Shown here: positions 36,132 to 49,203 of the stretch, piece by piece
Layout: each line of letters begins with the position of its first letter
Numbering within the stretch: position 1 is the first letter of the stretch
DNA from: Takifugu bimaculatus
Lineage: Eukaryota > Chordata > Actinopteri > Tetraodontiformes > Tetraodontidae
DNA length: 64,000 bases
Direction of reading: 5' to 3'
NCBI GenBank assembly: GCA_004026145.2
Contig: CP034975.1
Coordinates: forward strand, 9,519,418-9,583,417
The notes under the pieces: model-generated
Told to the model about the DNA's origin: nothing
The model's database searches: none
The model's input: only the letters and a program-made list of their open reading frames with translations
Made by a program: the position numbers and the translations under genes

Positions 36132-38360
36132 AAAGAAAAAAAAAATAGAAACCTTGCAGAAGGAAACAATTCTCAGACAACAGCGTTCGGCATCTGCCGA
36201 GCAGAGATGCACATCTGTGGTGTTTCTTTGTAAGCTTCTTTCAGAAACTGACACGCTGACCCTGGTGCTGGGAATGGTTTGTGAGAAAAGGAATGTTCTG
36301 ACAATATTTATTCAGTTGAGGCTTTATGCTCCAATGTGATAACATAAGAGCATCTGACACTTAACTCTACTCACTTTCTTTGCCCAGGAGACGGTATCCT
36401 AAAGCATCTGCGGTTTCATCATGTGAATCTTAATCAGATACTTAGCCAGTAGAGCAGGTTTTTTACTCTCCCTGGTGAGAGTATCAACACATGGCCATCA
36501 GGCACAATTCACAGCTGCAAAGTGGCTATTTATTTTCAGCTCAGTATTACTTGACAAATAATTACTCAGTCTATTCAATTAAGCTGTGCAACTTGCACAA
36601 ATGGCAACAACACCCCAGCCAGTGGAAAAACTGGAATATTAATCGGCATTTTACCGCTCTGTTCTGCTGAAACGGCAAACGCAAACGCGCTCCGGCCGCT
36701 TTGATGCAGGGGTAGAGAAGGGACAAGGTGATAATGGCAAGTCGAAATATCATTAGGGCTGAAATATTTCATCCCTTTTAGTGGCGAGGCAGAGGAAAAC
36801 AGACCGGCAGAGCAGATGCACGCAGTAATCCGGGGTGAAAGGACATGATGTTTTCCCTGCTGAAGAAGAAAAAAATGTTTTTACAAGGTAACGTGGGTGT
36901 ACAAGGAGAAAGTCACTGCATGCTGGCAGAGTAATATGGACTACAGCCTGGAAGCCTGCCAGAGTCCAAAAATGTGCGCTGCCTCTCCTCCCCTCTCCCC
37001 CCCAAAGAGGCAATTACTCAAAATACAGTGGATTAAAGCGTTTCTTCTCACTGGTGTTCAAATTAGGATGCTGGAAATAAAGTCTCCCATAAATAAAACA
37101 ATCACAGTCCCTGCCAACTTTTAAGTATTTCCACACACGGTTCCAAACAAACGAATAAGAAATGAATCGAATCTGCATGATGGAAAATAAAAAACAAAAT
37201 AAATTAAAAAATTAAAAAAAAACAGGATGTCGGGAACGATGAAAGTACATTTGCGGTGGAGTCATTAATTACATTTACGCGGCGTGTGGGGACGCTGGTC
37301 ACGATGGGCTTTGACGTTAGGCAGAGAGTCCAACGTGGGATTTTCCACTTGACTCACAAAGAGGGCGAAATCAAATCAGGACTGAGGATGATTTTAAACA
37401 ACCTAAATAAATCTCACAAATGAGTTTGAGCAGCAGGACGTCTGAGCAGCCAGTACCGTTTGGCCTCTACACCCTCATTTGCCACGCCCCGCCCACTCGG
37501 GCCTGCGGGCCCGCGGAGCTGGCAGAACCTCCAGCAGGGGCAGGGCTAGCCCATACGTCCCACTGGCGTGGGACGCCCTGCTGAGGGCCAATCACCGAGC
37601 CTGCGCTCCTGACAGCTCATTACCGCTCAATTAGGCAGGTGCACCTCGACGCACAGCCTTCTGACAAAATACAGGCCTCCCAGATGCATGGTTAACATTC
37701 AAGAGGATTATACAGTGACAGCAAACACTAAATGCATCGCCTGCATCACTTCGTTGCCTCTAGATTTTAAAGCCTGTAATTGGCACAGGCCAGTGGGAGA
37801 AGGAAATCTGATGCAGTCAGTCTGCAATTTAACAATTATGAATTCATATTCAGATGACGTTATTACAAAACGCCATCTGTTTGGTCCCAACGTGAGCTAA
37901 CACGGCTTCATGCTAAAGAGTGTAGCGTCGGCCTGATAAAGAGAAGACGTCATCGCCGTTGCTCAACCTAGCGAGGCGATGGCGACACCGGCTCGCTCTG
38001 TGACAGACGGGACACTTGGCACCCGCGGCTCTTTGTCCCCCCCCCACCCAAAAAAAAACCCCCACAGCTTGGACTGGCTCTTGCAGAAGAGCAACACCGC
38101 CGAGGGATGACTTTCAAATTTTAAACACCGGTGGGCACAGACTGTCCGCATAACAAAACCTAAGCAAGGAGAAAGGAGGGGAGGAAAAAAAAAATGTTGA
38201 TCCCTTGAGAACGGATTCTAATCAAGATGAAATGATTTACAAATCTATTTAATAAGGCTTGCCAGAAGTCAAACTTGGCATGTAAATGCAGTGGGGATTA
38301 AATTTCATCGGCAACCAAGACTGTAACTGATCGCCTGCAGACAAAGGGGGAGCTTGCCAG

Positions 38361-38416
38361 CTTTTTTTTCTCCCCCCCACCCTTCACTTCTCTTTTCTCC
38401 CTCCCTCTTTCCTTCC
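38361..38416 (+). repeat. polypyrimidine tract
   Basis: Almost pure C/T for about 56 bases, interrupted by very few purines. A purine-rich tract follows about 75 bases to the right. Confidence 0.7.
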
Positions 38417-38490
38417 ACTGCCTGCAATTTGCCTCATGATGTCTCGCTGGCTATGTGGAAGGACAGGGTCTGTGCATAGTGGTGCAGTAC

Positions 38491-38581
38491 AGGGAGGGGG
38501 GGGGGGGTATGGAGACAGGAAGGGAGGAATACAGGAAATAAAGAGCAGTGATGGGATGGGGGGAGGGGGGAGCGAGAGAGA
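38491..38581 (+). repeat. polypurine tract with 12-G run
   Basis: Purine-rich sequence including G12 at 38496-38507, a GGGGGGAGGGGGG segment and GAGAGAG. It opposes the nearby polypyrimidine tract. Confidence 0.7.
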
Positions 38582-38759
38582 GTCAGGACAGAGCTCAAGG
38601 TCAGCATGAGGACAGAGCCGTCCTCTGAGTTGGACAGAGAGACAGTCGCAGTCACCTCTGTGCTAATCAGCCCTTCAGCTGGCTGATGAGATGTTGCTTA
38701 GCTGTGCACATGGAAAACCTCTCCCTTTGGCTTTTTGGCTGCAAATTGCAGGGGCTGGT

Positions 38760-38778
38760 GGGGGTGGGGGTGGGGGGG
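38760..38778 (+). other. G-quadruplex-prone tract 2
   Basis: This is the same 19-base G5-T-G5-T-G7 sequence as at 18659, in the same orientation and in the same intron. Confidence 0.6.
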
Positions 38779-41700
38779 TAACAATGTGTGTATGTGTGCC
38801 ACTCTGGAGTGCAGGCAGGCTGACGTGCCGCTTGTGGTGCCAGCATTCAGCTCTTTTTTTCCCCCTCCTTCTTGCTTTTGCCCTCCCCTTCGCCTCTTTC
38901 CTTGCATATTATGCTACAGTGACTGAAGCTGAACTCAGCTTTCCCCTGCAGTGACGGCAAGAATGCGACCAATTAATGCTACGGTTAACACTGAGCTGTA
39001 GTGCTTAAAGTCACCGTGAAGTCTGAACAATAAAAAAAAAAGGTGCTTCCTTTTCTTTGGGTGCGGCTAACGGAGACCAGACGGTTACCTTTAGGGAAGA
39101 AAAAGGAAAAAATAAACCACAATTGAATTCATGAAGTCAGTCTCCCAAGAATAATAAGAAAGAGAGGGGGGGGAAAGAGTATTGATGGATAAATAAAAAG
39201 TTTTTTAAATAAAGGATCAACGCAGGAAATCTCCCGAGACGTCTGTTTTTTTTCCTGAATGCTCGCTTCTGTTTTACTACTATTACAGATTCAGATTAAT
39301 GTATATAGCAGCCATTTAAACAGACATAAAGTAACAGAATCCACAGCTGTTAAAAAAGGTTTTGACCTTACAGCTCTGCAGCTTGTGTCTCATTGGGCGA
39401 GTTTTGAGTATTAGACCAGTTGGCAGAGGCGCGCGTCTCCTCTGTCTATCCTTGGGTGAGCTCAAACCATCTGTGCTAAGTCATTAGGCCTTTCCTCAGT
39501 CAAATGTCTCGTTCGACTCTCCTCGACTTCATTTTCTTTCGCTCCTTTCGGCTTTTTCCCTGGATGTGAATGGCGTAAGTTGGGAGAGGCTGTTTTATTA
39601 GCCAGGACTAAGTAGAGCTGTAGAGCCATAGGTTAATTCAAAGTGGCATCATGGAGGATGCATCAAGCAGTAGAGATCAAATTACAGGGCAAAGCGTTCT
39701 GGGGTAAGAAAAACAAGCCAATGGTGGACTGCAGATTGTGTGCGTGCATGCTGTGTATGTTTAGCAATGGGTGTGTGTCTGAGAGACTGGAGAAAGAGAG
39801 AGGGGGCAAAGGAGAGAGCAAAATGAAGAGGAGGAAGAGAAAGGGGGGGGCAGCCATAGCAGCCAAAGGGGGATGGGGATGGAAAGAAAGAGGCTAACTG
39901 GGCCAGCACGCACACATCACCCCAACCAATTAGAGTCACTCATCTCCCCTTCAAACAATACATCACCCTACATTTCTGATGTTTATATTTGCTGGGAAAG
40001 AGATGCCCGTAAACATCAATGCAACAGTGATGGCATTCAGCAAAAAAGAGAGACACGGATCCTCTGCCTGAAATTCATTTTGCCATTCCTTCTTCCCCCT
40101 CGTGCCTTTGTTGCAGGTCTTTGTGCGACGATTTGCCTAAGGACCCAGATTTCCTAGCAACAGCCTGCCACCAAACATTTGGCAGGAGTTCAACATTCTC
40201 CCTCTTTGTGAGAAATGGCAGTGCTGCCTCTCTGCTCTGCGTCTGCCACCGGCCCTGCTGCTGCGGCTGCCGCCATCGCTGCGGTTTAAGCTAGATGAAC
40301 CAGACAGGCTGCAAGAGCCCCCCTAATAATTCCACTTTCATCCAATCACACTGCGTAGTAGCAGGCACCTTGAGAGTCCCCGCCAGGAATCATCAATCAC
40401 GTCCTCAACACGCATGGTCTGACGATCAGGCGCGAATGTGAAGGGGGGGAAATAACACGGCAACACGTGCAAGCTTTTTCTATAATGAAATTCACAGATT
40501 AGTGTGTCCGAGACTACACGCGCAGCAGAGGTTTGTACCATTAGAGACGGGGAAAGACAGACGTACAATCTGGCTGTAGATTGGGTAAATACATCCGAAT
40601 GCTCTCGAGAAGGTTAATGGCGATAGGAGGCCTTGGCGAACGCCGGTCTAGACACGCCACGCGGCATTACGGGGGAATAGCTGTAGAATGGTAACTGGCT
40701 AAGTGCTTTAGAAGTGCGAATGGGGCTCTAATAAAGCAAATGATCCCCAATGGTTTGACAAAGAGGCCCGGGAGAAACGTTAGAAATAACATTTGAGATT
40801 CCAAGCACTGACAAACACCCATTTGTGGCCTTTCTATCCTCCTTCAAATCCCACGGAAGCTTTTTCCTGCGCGCAAGACAGTCGGATGTGGGCAAAACCC
40901 AACTGCCAATTTGCAGAGGATGTGCCATGTTTGCTAATGCGAAGCAGAGGCTAAAAAATGAGACCACACAAACTCTGGAGGGTAGACTGACTGATCTGCT
41001 TTCTGGCACAAGCAATAACATCATTTCTGTTTGCGTGTGTTTGTTTCTGCCACTAGGCAGCTAATTATAAAACCTCTATCATTACCGCAGTACAGTACCC
41101 TCGTGTTTAGGAGGCTTGTGGGCAACAGGGAGAACATTGGGAATTTCACTCAGGACGATAAAGCAAGGAGCGTGTTGACTGCCGGGCTGTAATCCTGATT
41201 TATGCCGATAATGAACTGCTTAGACGTGTGGAATGCTGTGAAATTTCAGGGCTATCATTTCGACTTAAGACGAGAGGAAATATTGATCTGCCTGAATTAT
41301 GCAGAATCCCAAAGACTGGAACATGAGCAAGGGCATCGTTGTCCAGAAGCTTTCAGTGAAGACATTACCTCAGTGGTGTGTGAATGTCTAAGCACAAATC
41401 TGTCGCCCTCAGTCTGTGTGTGTTTTGTCTGGAAGGGCAAGATATTGTGAGCAGTTGTGTGCGTGTGTGTGCGTGTGGAGGGGTGGCGGGGGACATGAAT
41501 AATCAATTTCCACACTTTAACAGCACCTGTTGCCTTGTCTTCATGTTTAAAGAAATGAATGAATGCATTACATGTAGAACAATTTCACACCGTGCTGCAG
41601 CTTTGCACACAAAGACGAGGGAGGGGGGAGTGGAGAGAATGGAGCTGCATTGTCTCAATAGGTAACATAGCTCATTCCGCCTGACAAAGGATGAATGGAT

Positions 41701-41819
41701 ATATTGACAATGCAATAGGCGCGCTGAGGCATTTCCTGAATAAAGCCTCTTAACATTTCGTCCTCTTCTGCCAATAGATTTGGGGAGCAGTCGTTTTGAA
41801 TGTAGAGGGTCTCACTTAC

Positions 41820-41928
41820 GGCAATATAATAGACCCTGGCTTTCTTCGCCAGCTCCCAGTTGCTGTCCAAGTCCAGGTGTTTTTCCTTCTTGTAGCAGTT
41901 TGCCGCCGCCAGGTTAGCAACAAGGGAC
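41820..41928 (-). CDS. adk: adenosine kinase, internal exon B (residues about 132-168)
   Basis: This 109-base exon completes the split arginine codon and then encodes 36 residues, from SLVANLAAANCY to RVYYIA. The block is nearly identical to other vertebrate adenosine kinases. SLVANL corresponds to the human Ser-Leu-Ile-Ala-Asn-Leu stretch (133-138) that contacts the adenosine. The acceptor reads ctgtctctgcag and the donor GCC/gtaagt, a good consensus, so the exon ends in phase 0. Translation continues open past the donor for some residues, but that extension (VSETLYIQ and onward) is intron, because exon C resumes exactly where the protein family does. Exon A lies 1,444 bases upstream and exon C 23,469 bases downstream. 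Confidence 0.97.
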
Positions 41929-43372
41929 CTGCAGAGACAGACCCCATAAATCACAGGCCGTGCTTATCATCGTCCTAATTTTTTCCTTCAGCAACATCTT
42001 TTAAAGAAAACCAGATTTCATATGTGGAAACATGCATTTAAAAAAAAGAATAAAATCACTGTAAACCACACGAAGGGTATGTTCTAGGAAAATTGGAAAA
42101 TCAGCTGGAAAAAGCGGTCCGCTGATCTCAAAGGTTGGGAAAAAGACCAAAAAAACCCCCAGAAATGCATTGCTAAATGGACACTTGAGTCAAGTACTGA
42201 GCGGTGTGAGCAGACAAGTGAAGCAGGTTGCATTATTTCAACGCAACTCATTAGCCACTCCACGCGCTGCCTCTTTACGAGCAGCCATTAAAATGAGTGC
42301 AGCCATCGTGTCTACTGGGGAGAATGTTAGATGACCCTGTGACAGAAGGCTACTACAGCTGACCGATCTGTTAGGGGGTTGCGCGTGTTTACATCCAGTT
42401 CATTCAATTCAGCTAAGTAAGTCTTTATGGCCTGAATTCACCACTCCACAGCCTGAGTTACGTCACCTGGACTACTTTTCCTCACACCTCTGTGGTGTTT
42501 ATTCAGCCTACAGATTGTTCACACACTATAACTCATTTTGTCAGATTGGATAGGGGAGGTAGTTGTTCTTCCTTTGATGACTTGCTCCAATCAAAGCCTC
42601 AGGGCTGTGACACACTAGCTCCCAATCCTTCAAAGCCGCCGCCCGTCCTGTCTGGCCCTGTCGGCGACCTTTCCTGTGGCCTACTGAGCTGTCTGTTAAA
42701 CACCTGTAAGAAATATTACCGAGCGCGTCTCCCCGAGCACAACACCTGACCTTTTCAGGTGTCATAGCCCACATCAAACAAGCGCGCTAAGACCGTTCAG
42801 CGAGGCCCACTCCCGGGGCAGTCAAGGTCCAGCCGTGGACTGACTGACAACTGCTGCCACGGCAGATGAAGGACTCGGCGGGGAGGGGTGCGCTGTGTTT
42901 AGAGAAGGAGGTTATCGATCCACAACTGGTCTATCATGAACTGAAGCCCTTGTGATAGTGATATATATATATGCGCCCGCGAGGTTGTGTGTAGGTTTTG
43001 ACCTCTGCTGTCTCGGGCGTGCTGATGATGATGCTGGCGTGAGAGACGCCGGAGCCGCTAAAAACCCCTTTTTACAGCGGAGATGGCTGACAGGTGAGAG
43101 CTCGGATAGCACAGCCACCCCTAACACATTGCTACTGTCAGCCTATAGATGGATGACAACCCGCTGGGGCAGCAGGGAGTGAGTGGGAGCCAGGAAAAAA
43201 CACACTGGTGTTGCTCTTTTTTCCTTTTGATGTTAGAGCTGAGCGGTGTTATGATCCCCGGCCCCGAGGAGCGGACCACCAGCCTGAGGATGTAAAAATG
43301 AACCAAGAGAACCACCTGAAATCTAAACTAAAGGGTCATTGTGTGGTCAAATGTGACTTATAGATGGCTAAC
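41929..43372 (-). other. adk short intron between exons A and B
   Basis: A 1,444-base intron. The only simple feature is a short AT run near 42960-42972. No coding sequence or further exon was recognised. Confidence 0.8.
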
Positions 43373-43545
43373 CTGTTGTCCCCAGTGATACAGGCAGCGC
43401 AGGTCCCAGTCGGCACCTCATTCTGTTCATAGTAATGCGCATCGACGTGGGCTTCTTCGGCCTTCTTCTTCAGGATCTCCCCGAAGTGGTCGCTCCCGAT
43501 GCAACCGAAAAAGGTAGCCACCTTATGGGGTTTCTGGATCATCCA
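43373..43545 (-). CDS. adk: adenosine kinase, internal exon A (residues about 75-132)
   Basis: This exon encodes 57 codons plus two bases, starting WMIQKPHK and ending ACITGDN. It matches the N-terminal half of vertebrate adenosine kinase, the PfkB/ribokinase-family enzyme that phosphorylates adenosine to AMP with ATP in cytosol and nucleus. The segment GTCAACITGDN belongs to the core sheet lining the active site. On the minus strand the acceptor reads ccattccttag before TGG and the donor reads AACAG/gttagc, which departs from consensus after the GT. The exon starts in phase 0 and ends with AG. These two bases join the first G of exon B to make an arginine codon, equivalent to Arg132 of the human short isoform, which the family literature places near the phosphates. 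Length and junctions fit the human exon as I recall it. The exon encoding the preceding glycine-rich YHAGGSTQN region was not found in the window. Confidence 0.97.
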
Positions 43546-45800
43546 CTAAGGAATGGGAAATAAAGCACAGCAGTTACAGTGGGCTCAGTTTACAAAATAT
43601 AAGTCTGTGTGAACAGTCAAGTTCAGCTAAGGCAGATGGCATACAAACTGTAGCTTCACAGCAAACATACTGCTTGCGATATACGAGGGCTGCGAGCTGT
43701 CGTAAACAACCCGAGACCAATTCCACCGCTCACAGAGGCACTATTCTTATCCAAGCACTGTCTCTTTCCTGTGTGCTAAAATAACTCCTCTCTTTATTTA
43801 CACAAAACCCATAATTCAAGGCTCCATCCTACTTATGCAAACACAGACTGTGTGTGAGACAGTGTACCTGCCACCACAGGGCACTCCTCGTTCTACTCAC
43901 TGGACGTTTTGGTCTTGTTACTCCTGATGGACTCGGTGACTTTTACCTGCCCGGGATTTGGAGGGGGGTATTTTGTGGTGGGGATGGTTCGATTTCTACA
44001 GAGCTCAGGTTTAACCTCCAAAGATTTATTGACGTGCTGTACGTGCTGCTGCTGTTCATTCTATTGCAGGCTCCTGCTTTGTTGCTGACAGGGTCCCCTT
44101 GTGAATGAAAAGTTGCTGCTTTTGGGGATGACCTGTATGTGTGAAATTAATCATTTCACACAAAGAAATAGCATCTCAGTGGGGGCCGAACTGTGCACTT
44201 TCATGCATTCGGTTATGCGCGTAAACACATTTTGGGCAAGAGGTGGGTGAGTTTTTAATGCTGACATTTGCAAATGTAGTTGATCTGTGAGGGTTTTGCT
44301 GCTTTTACCAGCTAAAACAACACTTCTCACTCCTGTATAACAAATATGGGCCAAAGGCATGTTCGTATTTATTTTAACTGAGGGGGAAAACAATAACAGC
44401 ACGAAATAAGATTGACTCAAAGGTGCTCCTTCCATAATTATGCCTCCTCTTCCTGCCGTAGAAAATGAAAGATACATAAAGACTGATTTGCAACAGTGGG
44501 TCTATAACTCACATTACCCCGAGTCCATTATTGATGCGTTTACGATTAGTGGTTCTATCTTTAAAATAATCACTTGCCAGGAGGAGACTATGAATTTGTA
44601 TTTTTTTTAACACTTCTTGTTAGTGAATTTAATAAGTTCCTCCATAAGTTGATATTGCCTGTTTACAGTGTCAGTTGCCTGTTGCTTCAGTTTTTCATGA
44701 ATTAATAGATTTTTCACTGCATTTGCCAACAAAATAAACAACAGTAACGTTGTGTATTTTGGTCCATGACTAAGCCGACCGTGTGTCATCTTGAGTCATG
44801 GTTCACTCACTCAGACATGTACCCTCATATCCCCCCACCTGGCTGGAAAACACAAACGTGCACGCGCGTGCGCAGAGCCACAGCGAAGGCTGACAGAAGC
44901 AAGCTCTTCTTCCCTAACCCCTTGCTGCAGGCACCTCACACTTATCAAGGTCACTGGCTCGGGTACACGTCAAGTCCTATCTGATTTTCCCTCCTCCGTG
45001 ATGAGCTCCGAATCCAAGGTTAGGAGCTGCGGGCTGTAAATAATGACAGCGCAGCCCCTCCATTTGCAGGCCTCTCAGGTGGGAATAGAGAGGGCCACTC
45101 AGGGGTCCCCGTCTGTCTGATGACAGCATGGTGAATCACAGTGAAGCCACCAACCTCGCAACCATACCCCCTCCTCCACTGCCGCGCAACCCCAGCTCCA
45201 TCTGAACTCTCTTGCATCCTCCACCTCCTCTCCGGCGCGCTCTGACCGTCGGCTGTACCCTCACTGCCAGCGCAGCTTGTCATTTTACAGGGTCATTAAC
45301 AGACAAACATACACACCAAGATGTGCATGAATACACAGTGCAGCCACACAGAGAAAAGGCTGCCACACGCACGGCAAACCTGTTTAGTGCCACGGCATCA
45401 AAATACTCTCCCTTCTCAAAGTTATAAATACATAACAAAGGCAAAAATGAGTAAAATGATTTAGGTAGATGTATGTGGATTCTTCTGTGGTGCACAGAAG
45501 AGGGGAGTTATATCACTTCATTCCCGTCCCTGGCACCCTGCAGACAACCCTTCTCCATTCCCAGATTATGTGAGATAATACCTCCATTATGACAAAAGTG
45601 CTATTCGTGGGGTTGCTGAGAGGTCAACCAACCCTGCGCTGGGTATTCATGCTTAGTCACATCCCAATTATACCACAGTGGCAGAGGCAGAAATTGGCAA
45701 ATGTACATCAAGGCGCTTCATTACTGAGGGCTGCTCCACTGAAATTAAGCAGCAGATGAGACAGAGTGAGATTTGCCCCCGGGCGTCATGTTGGGGAGAG

Positions 45801-45831
<31 letters not shown>

Positions 45832-45833
45832 CA
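45801..45833. repeat. (AC)n microsatellite
   Basis: Twelve AC units, one GC interruption, then more AC. Confidence 0.95.
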
Positions 45834-48800
45834 GGAAGAGCGAGCGAGGAAGAGAGGCTAGAATTAACAGATTTATCTCAAGGTGCTGGGAGCTTGTATC
45901 ACGCACAGCAGCTCATGTATATTTGCCTAACTAGGGAGAGCGCCGGTCCCCAAAGATTAATAAGTTCCCATGATACATCACACAGAGAACAATTTCTTAG
46001 TGTGTTTAGAAATGGGAGGAAAATGGAATACAAATAAGTGAGAAAAAAATATATCTGTGAAGAGCAGGGGGTGAGATACTGCACAGGCACGCTCGCTAAA
46101 GGCAAAGTGATGATAAGTATGCATTATGTTAACTGTAGAATAAATCTGCCGTCTGCGTCTGTTCGCCTTCCATTTACCCAAATAGTCTCCGCCACCCAGT
46201 ACTTACCCTCGGGGGCCCGAGACAGCTATTAATTATGACAACTCCTGGTTGCAAGGAGCCCCACTTGGAGAGCTGACCCAGGCCTGCTCCTCAACATCCA
46301 GCAGCTGCCACTCTTCACTACGGAGGCAGTCGCTTTGCGTGGCAGCTTCCAGGAGGGCAATTACACCACCCGGATGAGATGAGGCTGCTGAATGTTTGGG
46401 ACTTGAGCTCCCAGACTGTTATTAGCACTATAGACTTTTACATTCCCTCTTCTTAGACTTCTTTTTCCCCTAGCTCCTCATTCTTGCATCTCCTCACTCG
46501 CTAGCTGCTGTATATTGATGAAGTGGTAATGGGACCTCTAGTTAGAATTCCTCCTGTAAAAACATTGTCTTGTTTCTAGCTTCCCCTCAGGGGTCAATGT
46601 ATTCTCCCGCAGACGTTGGAAATCATTTCTGCTCTATTAATGATGCAATTCCGATGCAATTCAGATCTACTGAAGACATTACACAGTGGGCTTTAGACAG
46701 ATGAAGCCATGTGTTATCCTGCAGCTCCACAATAAATTGGCGCCTCTTGCACATCACTGGGAAGCTGGTTGGCCATCATCTAATACTTGTGCCCTAAACC
46801 TACGCCACAGGAAACCCCTTGTCTGGCAGTGCAGCCCCAAAGAATGTAACTACACAGGCTGCAACAGCTACGAAGAGTCCACTTCAGGCTGTTTTTTTCC
46901 TCATTCACACCTCAGTTTCCATAGTTGTTGTGACTTAAAAGGGATTTAAAAGTCAGGAAACAGCACTGCATGACATCGTAGATACACAAGTGTCAAATTC
47001 TTCTCATAGTATCAGTTACATACGTAATCTACAACGTGGAGACAAAATACTTGTATAACTTGCGCTTCCCGCTCAACAATCCGGAAAATGGCAGTCTAGT
47101 AGTCTCTATTCCCCTCTCTTCACCTCAACAGCAGGGTCCTCTTGAAAAGAACATGCCCATGCCTAATGATGGTCACTTTAATTATAGGCTTATTCAATAG
47201 GGCTTTTTATAGAGACCTAAAATAGCCGAGGGTGAGGGCGCCGTGCTTCGGCGCGGCCTGTGACAGCCTAGTTTAAATCATGGCTCGCCCTTCAGAGACA
47301 GAATGGACGACTCCTATCATATCAGTGTTTCTGTTAACTCTTAAGTTTAACAACTACCAAACATCTGTCCATCAGGCCCTGTCAATGCAAGTGCTTTTAT
47401 ATGCTAGAGCACAGGGCCGTCAACACAAGCGATGACATTGATGAGCTCTGGCAGCTTCCATTAAATCACTCCTTTCTGTAAAGTGGCAGGCATCAAAGCA
47501 ACTAGCCGTGCATTTTTCACTCAATCAGGTAACACACAAGCCTCCCCTCTCCTCCTCTCCCCCCTGTCCTCTTAGGGGCCGGTGCCTTCAGGTCAATAAC
47601 TCCAATCAGTTCCATTTCATGCACAGTTGCTGTCTTGGGGAGCTAAGGCACAACTGGCATCACGGTTGCATATGTTTTTGCTGCTGTTTTTTTTTGTTTT
47701 TCTATTCCATATTTCTTTTCCTCTTCCCTGGGAAGTTGATAAGTGGGGTGGAGACCTGTACTATGTAGAAGTGGAGATTAGCCAGGGCTGGCGTTGTAGT
47801 TTTAACTGCGCCTCACCAAAGCCGGCTTCCTGCCAAGCCATTAAATGTCTCTGTGCTGCGCTTCAGTGACACAGCTAAAAGAATAGAGAACAGGCGATGG
47901 GCCGAGCTGTAAATGATCAACACGATAATGAGCCGATTATCAGTCAAAGGCATGGATAAGCTCTCTCCTCAGTAATTTCCTTTCAGATCAGTCAACCACA
48001 CTCTCTTCTCTGCAGTCAGCTCTAAATCAGGTAGACACAGAGTGTCACCTGAAGGGAACGAAGCCCAGATTCAAATATCCGGGTCCACATCAGTTTACTT
48101 TTCTCACATGTATGTTTTTATGATAAAGAACTGAAAGAAAAAACAACTTCAGCACAGTTTAGGATGTATAAGCGTTGAAAAGCTGCGTGTTGGTTGTTAG
48201 GCTGGGATGCTGCAACACCTCACCATCGCAGCTGCAGGCAGGTAAGATCTCAAAGAGCCCCCACAGAGCATGAAAGACCCAAGGCCACCCACTAGCCTCT
48301 TTCCTGACAGGCACCCCAAAGACAGCCGACCATCCACAGGCACAGGCCGTGGCTCCCGGAGAGATAATGCAGGAGAACCAGAGAGGACTCGACTGGACTC
48401 CAGCCACCCTGCAGAGGTGTGACCAACCCGAGCAGAGCCCCCGCCGTACACTCAAATATACAGGGCTGAGCCCTTAAAGATTGTGCTTTTGTCCCGTTGG
48501 CAGGTCTGCGCATCATCTCCAGGGCCCCTCCAGGCATTAAACCAGTTGACCACTAACCCTGGAACAAGGTTGGTGCTTTTTCTTAAGTTGTTGGGCTTGT
48601 TTATGGACCAAAAAAGAGTGGAAAGAATGTAAAAAAAGAACCAAAATGTCACAGCATATCTCCCCTCACCTTCTTGGCTTCCCGTTTCTTTCCCTTTTTG
48701 TTTCATTGTCACGTCTTTTTTCCCCCCGTTTGGTAGATTTCAGGGTTTGAGTGTGAATAACACAGCACGTGGTTATCAGGAAAATTCAAAAGACACAAAT

Positions 48801-48938
48801 GAAAAGAAATCAGAATAAAGACACCGCAAGTGATAAAGAAAGAACGAAGCGGAATCTGTGTGTACCAGAGACCGGTGCGCTACCCTCAGGGGAGTGATGT
48901 TCGACGAACAAACACAAAAACAAATGAAGGGAGCCGAC

Positions 48939-48960
48939 GTGTGTGTGTGTGTGTCTGTGT
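48939..48960. repeat. (GT)n microsatellite
   Basis: GT repeat with one CT interruption. A complementary CA repeat lies about 225 bases to the right. Confidence 0.9.
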
Positions 48961-49185
48961 AAACATGTGTGTCACGGATGGTGTGGTAGGCGAGGAGGTG
49001 ACAGCTGCGAGAGAACAGCCCCCCCCCACGATAAGCATCAAACTGGATGACGCACTGACACCCTCCATAGGTTCTGATGTTAAACATGGCAAGAATGTCC
49101 CTGACAGTATCTCTGCACGCTCTTCAGACAGCTATCAAAGGGCGAGTTCAGTGAGCACACAGAATAAACCCTTCCAAACACGCCG

Positions 49186-49203
49186 ACACACACACACACA
49201 CAC
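49186..49203. repeat. (AC)9 microsatellite
   Basis: Nine AC units, inverted relative to the GT repeat at 48939. Confidence 0.9.

Larger units (their letters stand above)
18351..41819 (-). other. adk long intron between exons B and C
   Basis: A 23,469-base intron, the longest wholly inside the window. It contains a G-quadruplex-prone tract (18659-18677) and a second identical one (38760-38778), a small perfect hairpin (19878-19901), an orphan CpG-rich block (about 30260-30980), an octamer motif ATGCAAAT (32445-32452), an AT repeat (32997-33023), a GA tract (35193-35223), a 21-C run (35580-35600) and a paired polypyrimidine/polypurine segment (38361-38581). Much of the rest is non-repetitive and could include conserved enhancers, which a single sequence cannot show. 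Confidence 0.75.

Noticed and set aside
41655..41954. A 99-residue minus-strand open frame as a complete protein
   Set aside because: Only the part corresponding to 41820-41928 matches adenosine kinase. The rest is intron read through past a good GTAAGT donor and beyond the acceptor.
45801..45833. Short direct repeats as a CRISPR-like array
   Set aside because: These are dinucleotide microsatellites without spacers, in a vertebrate intron.
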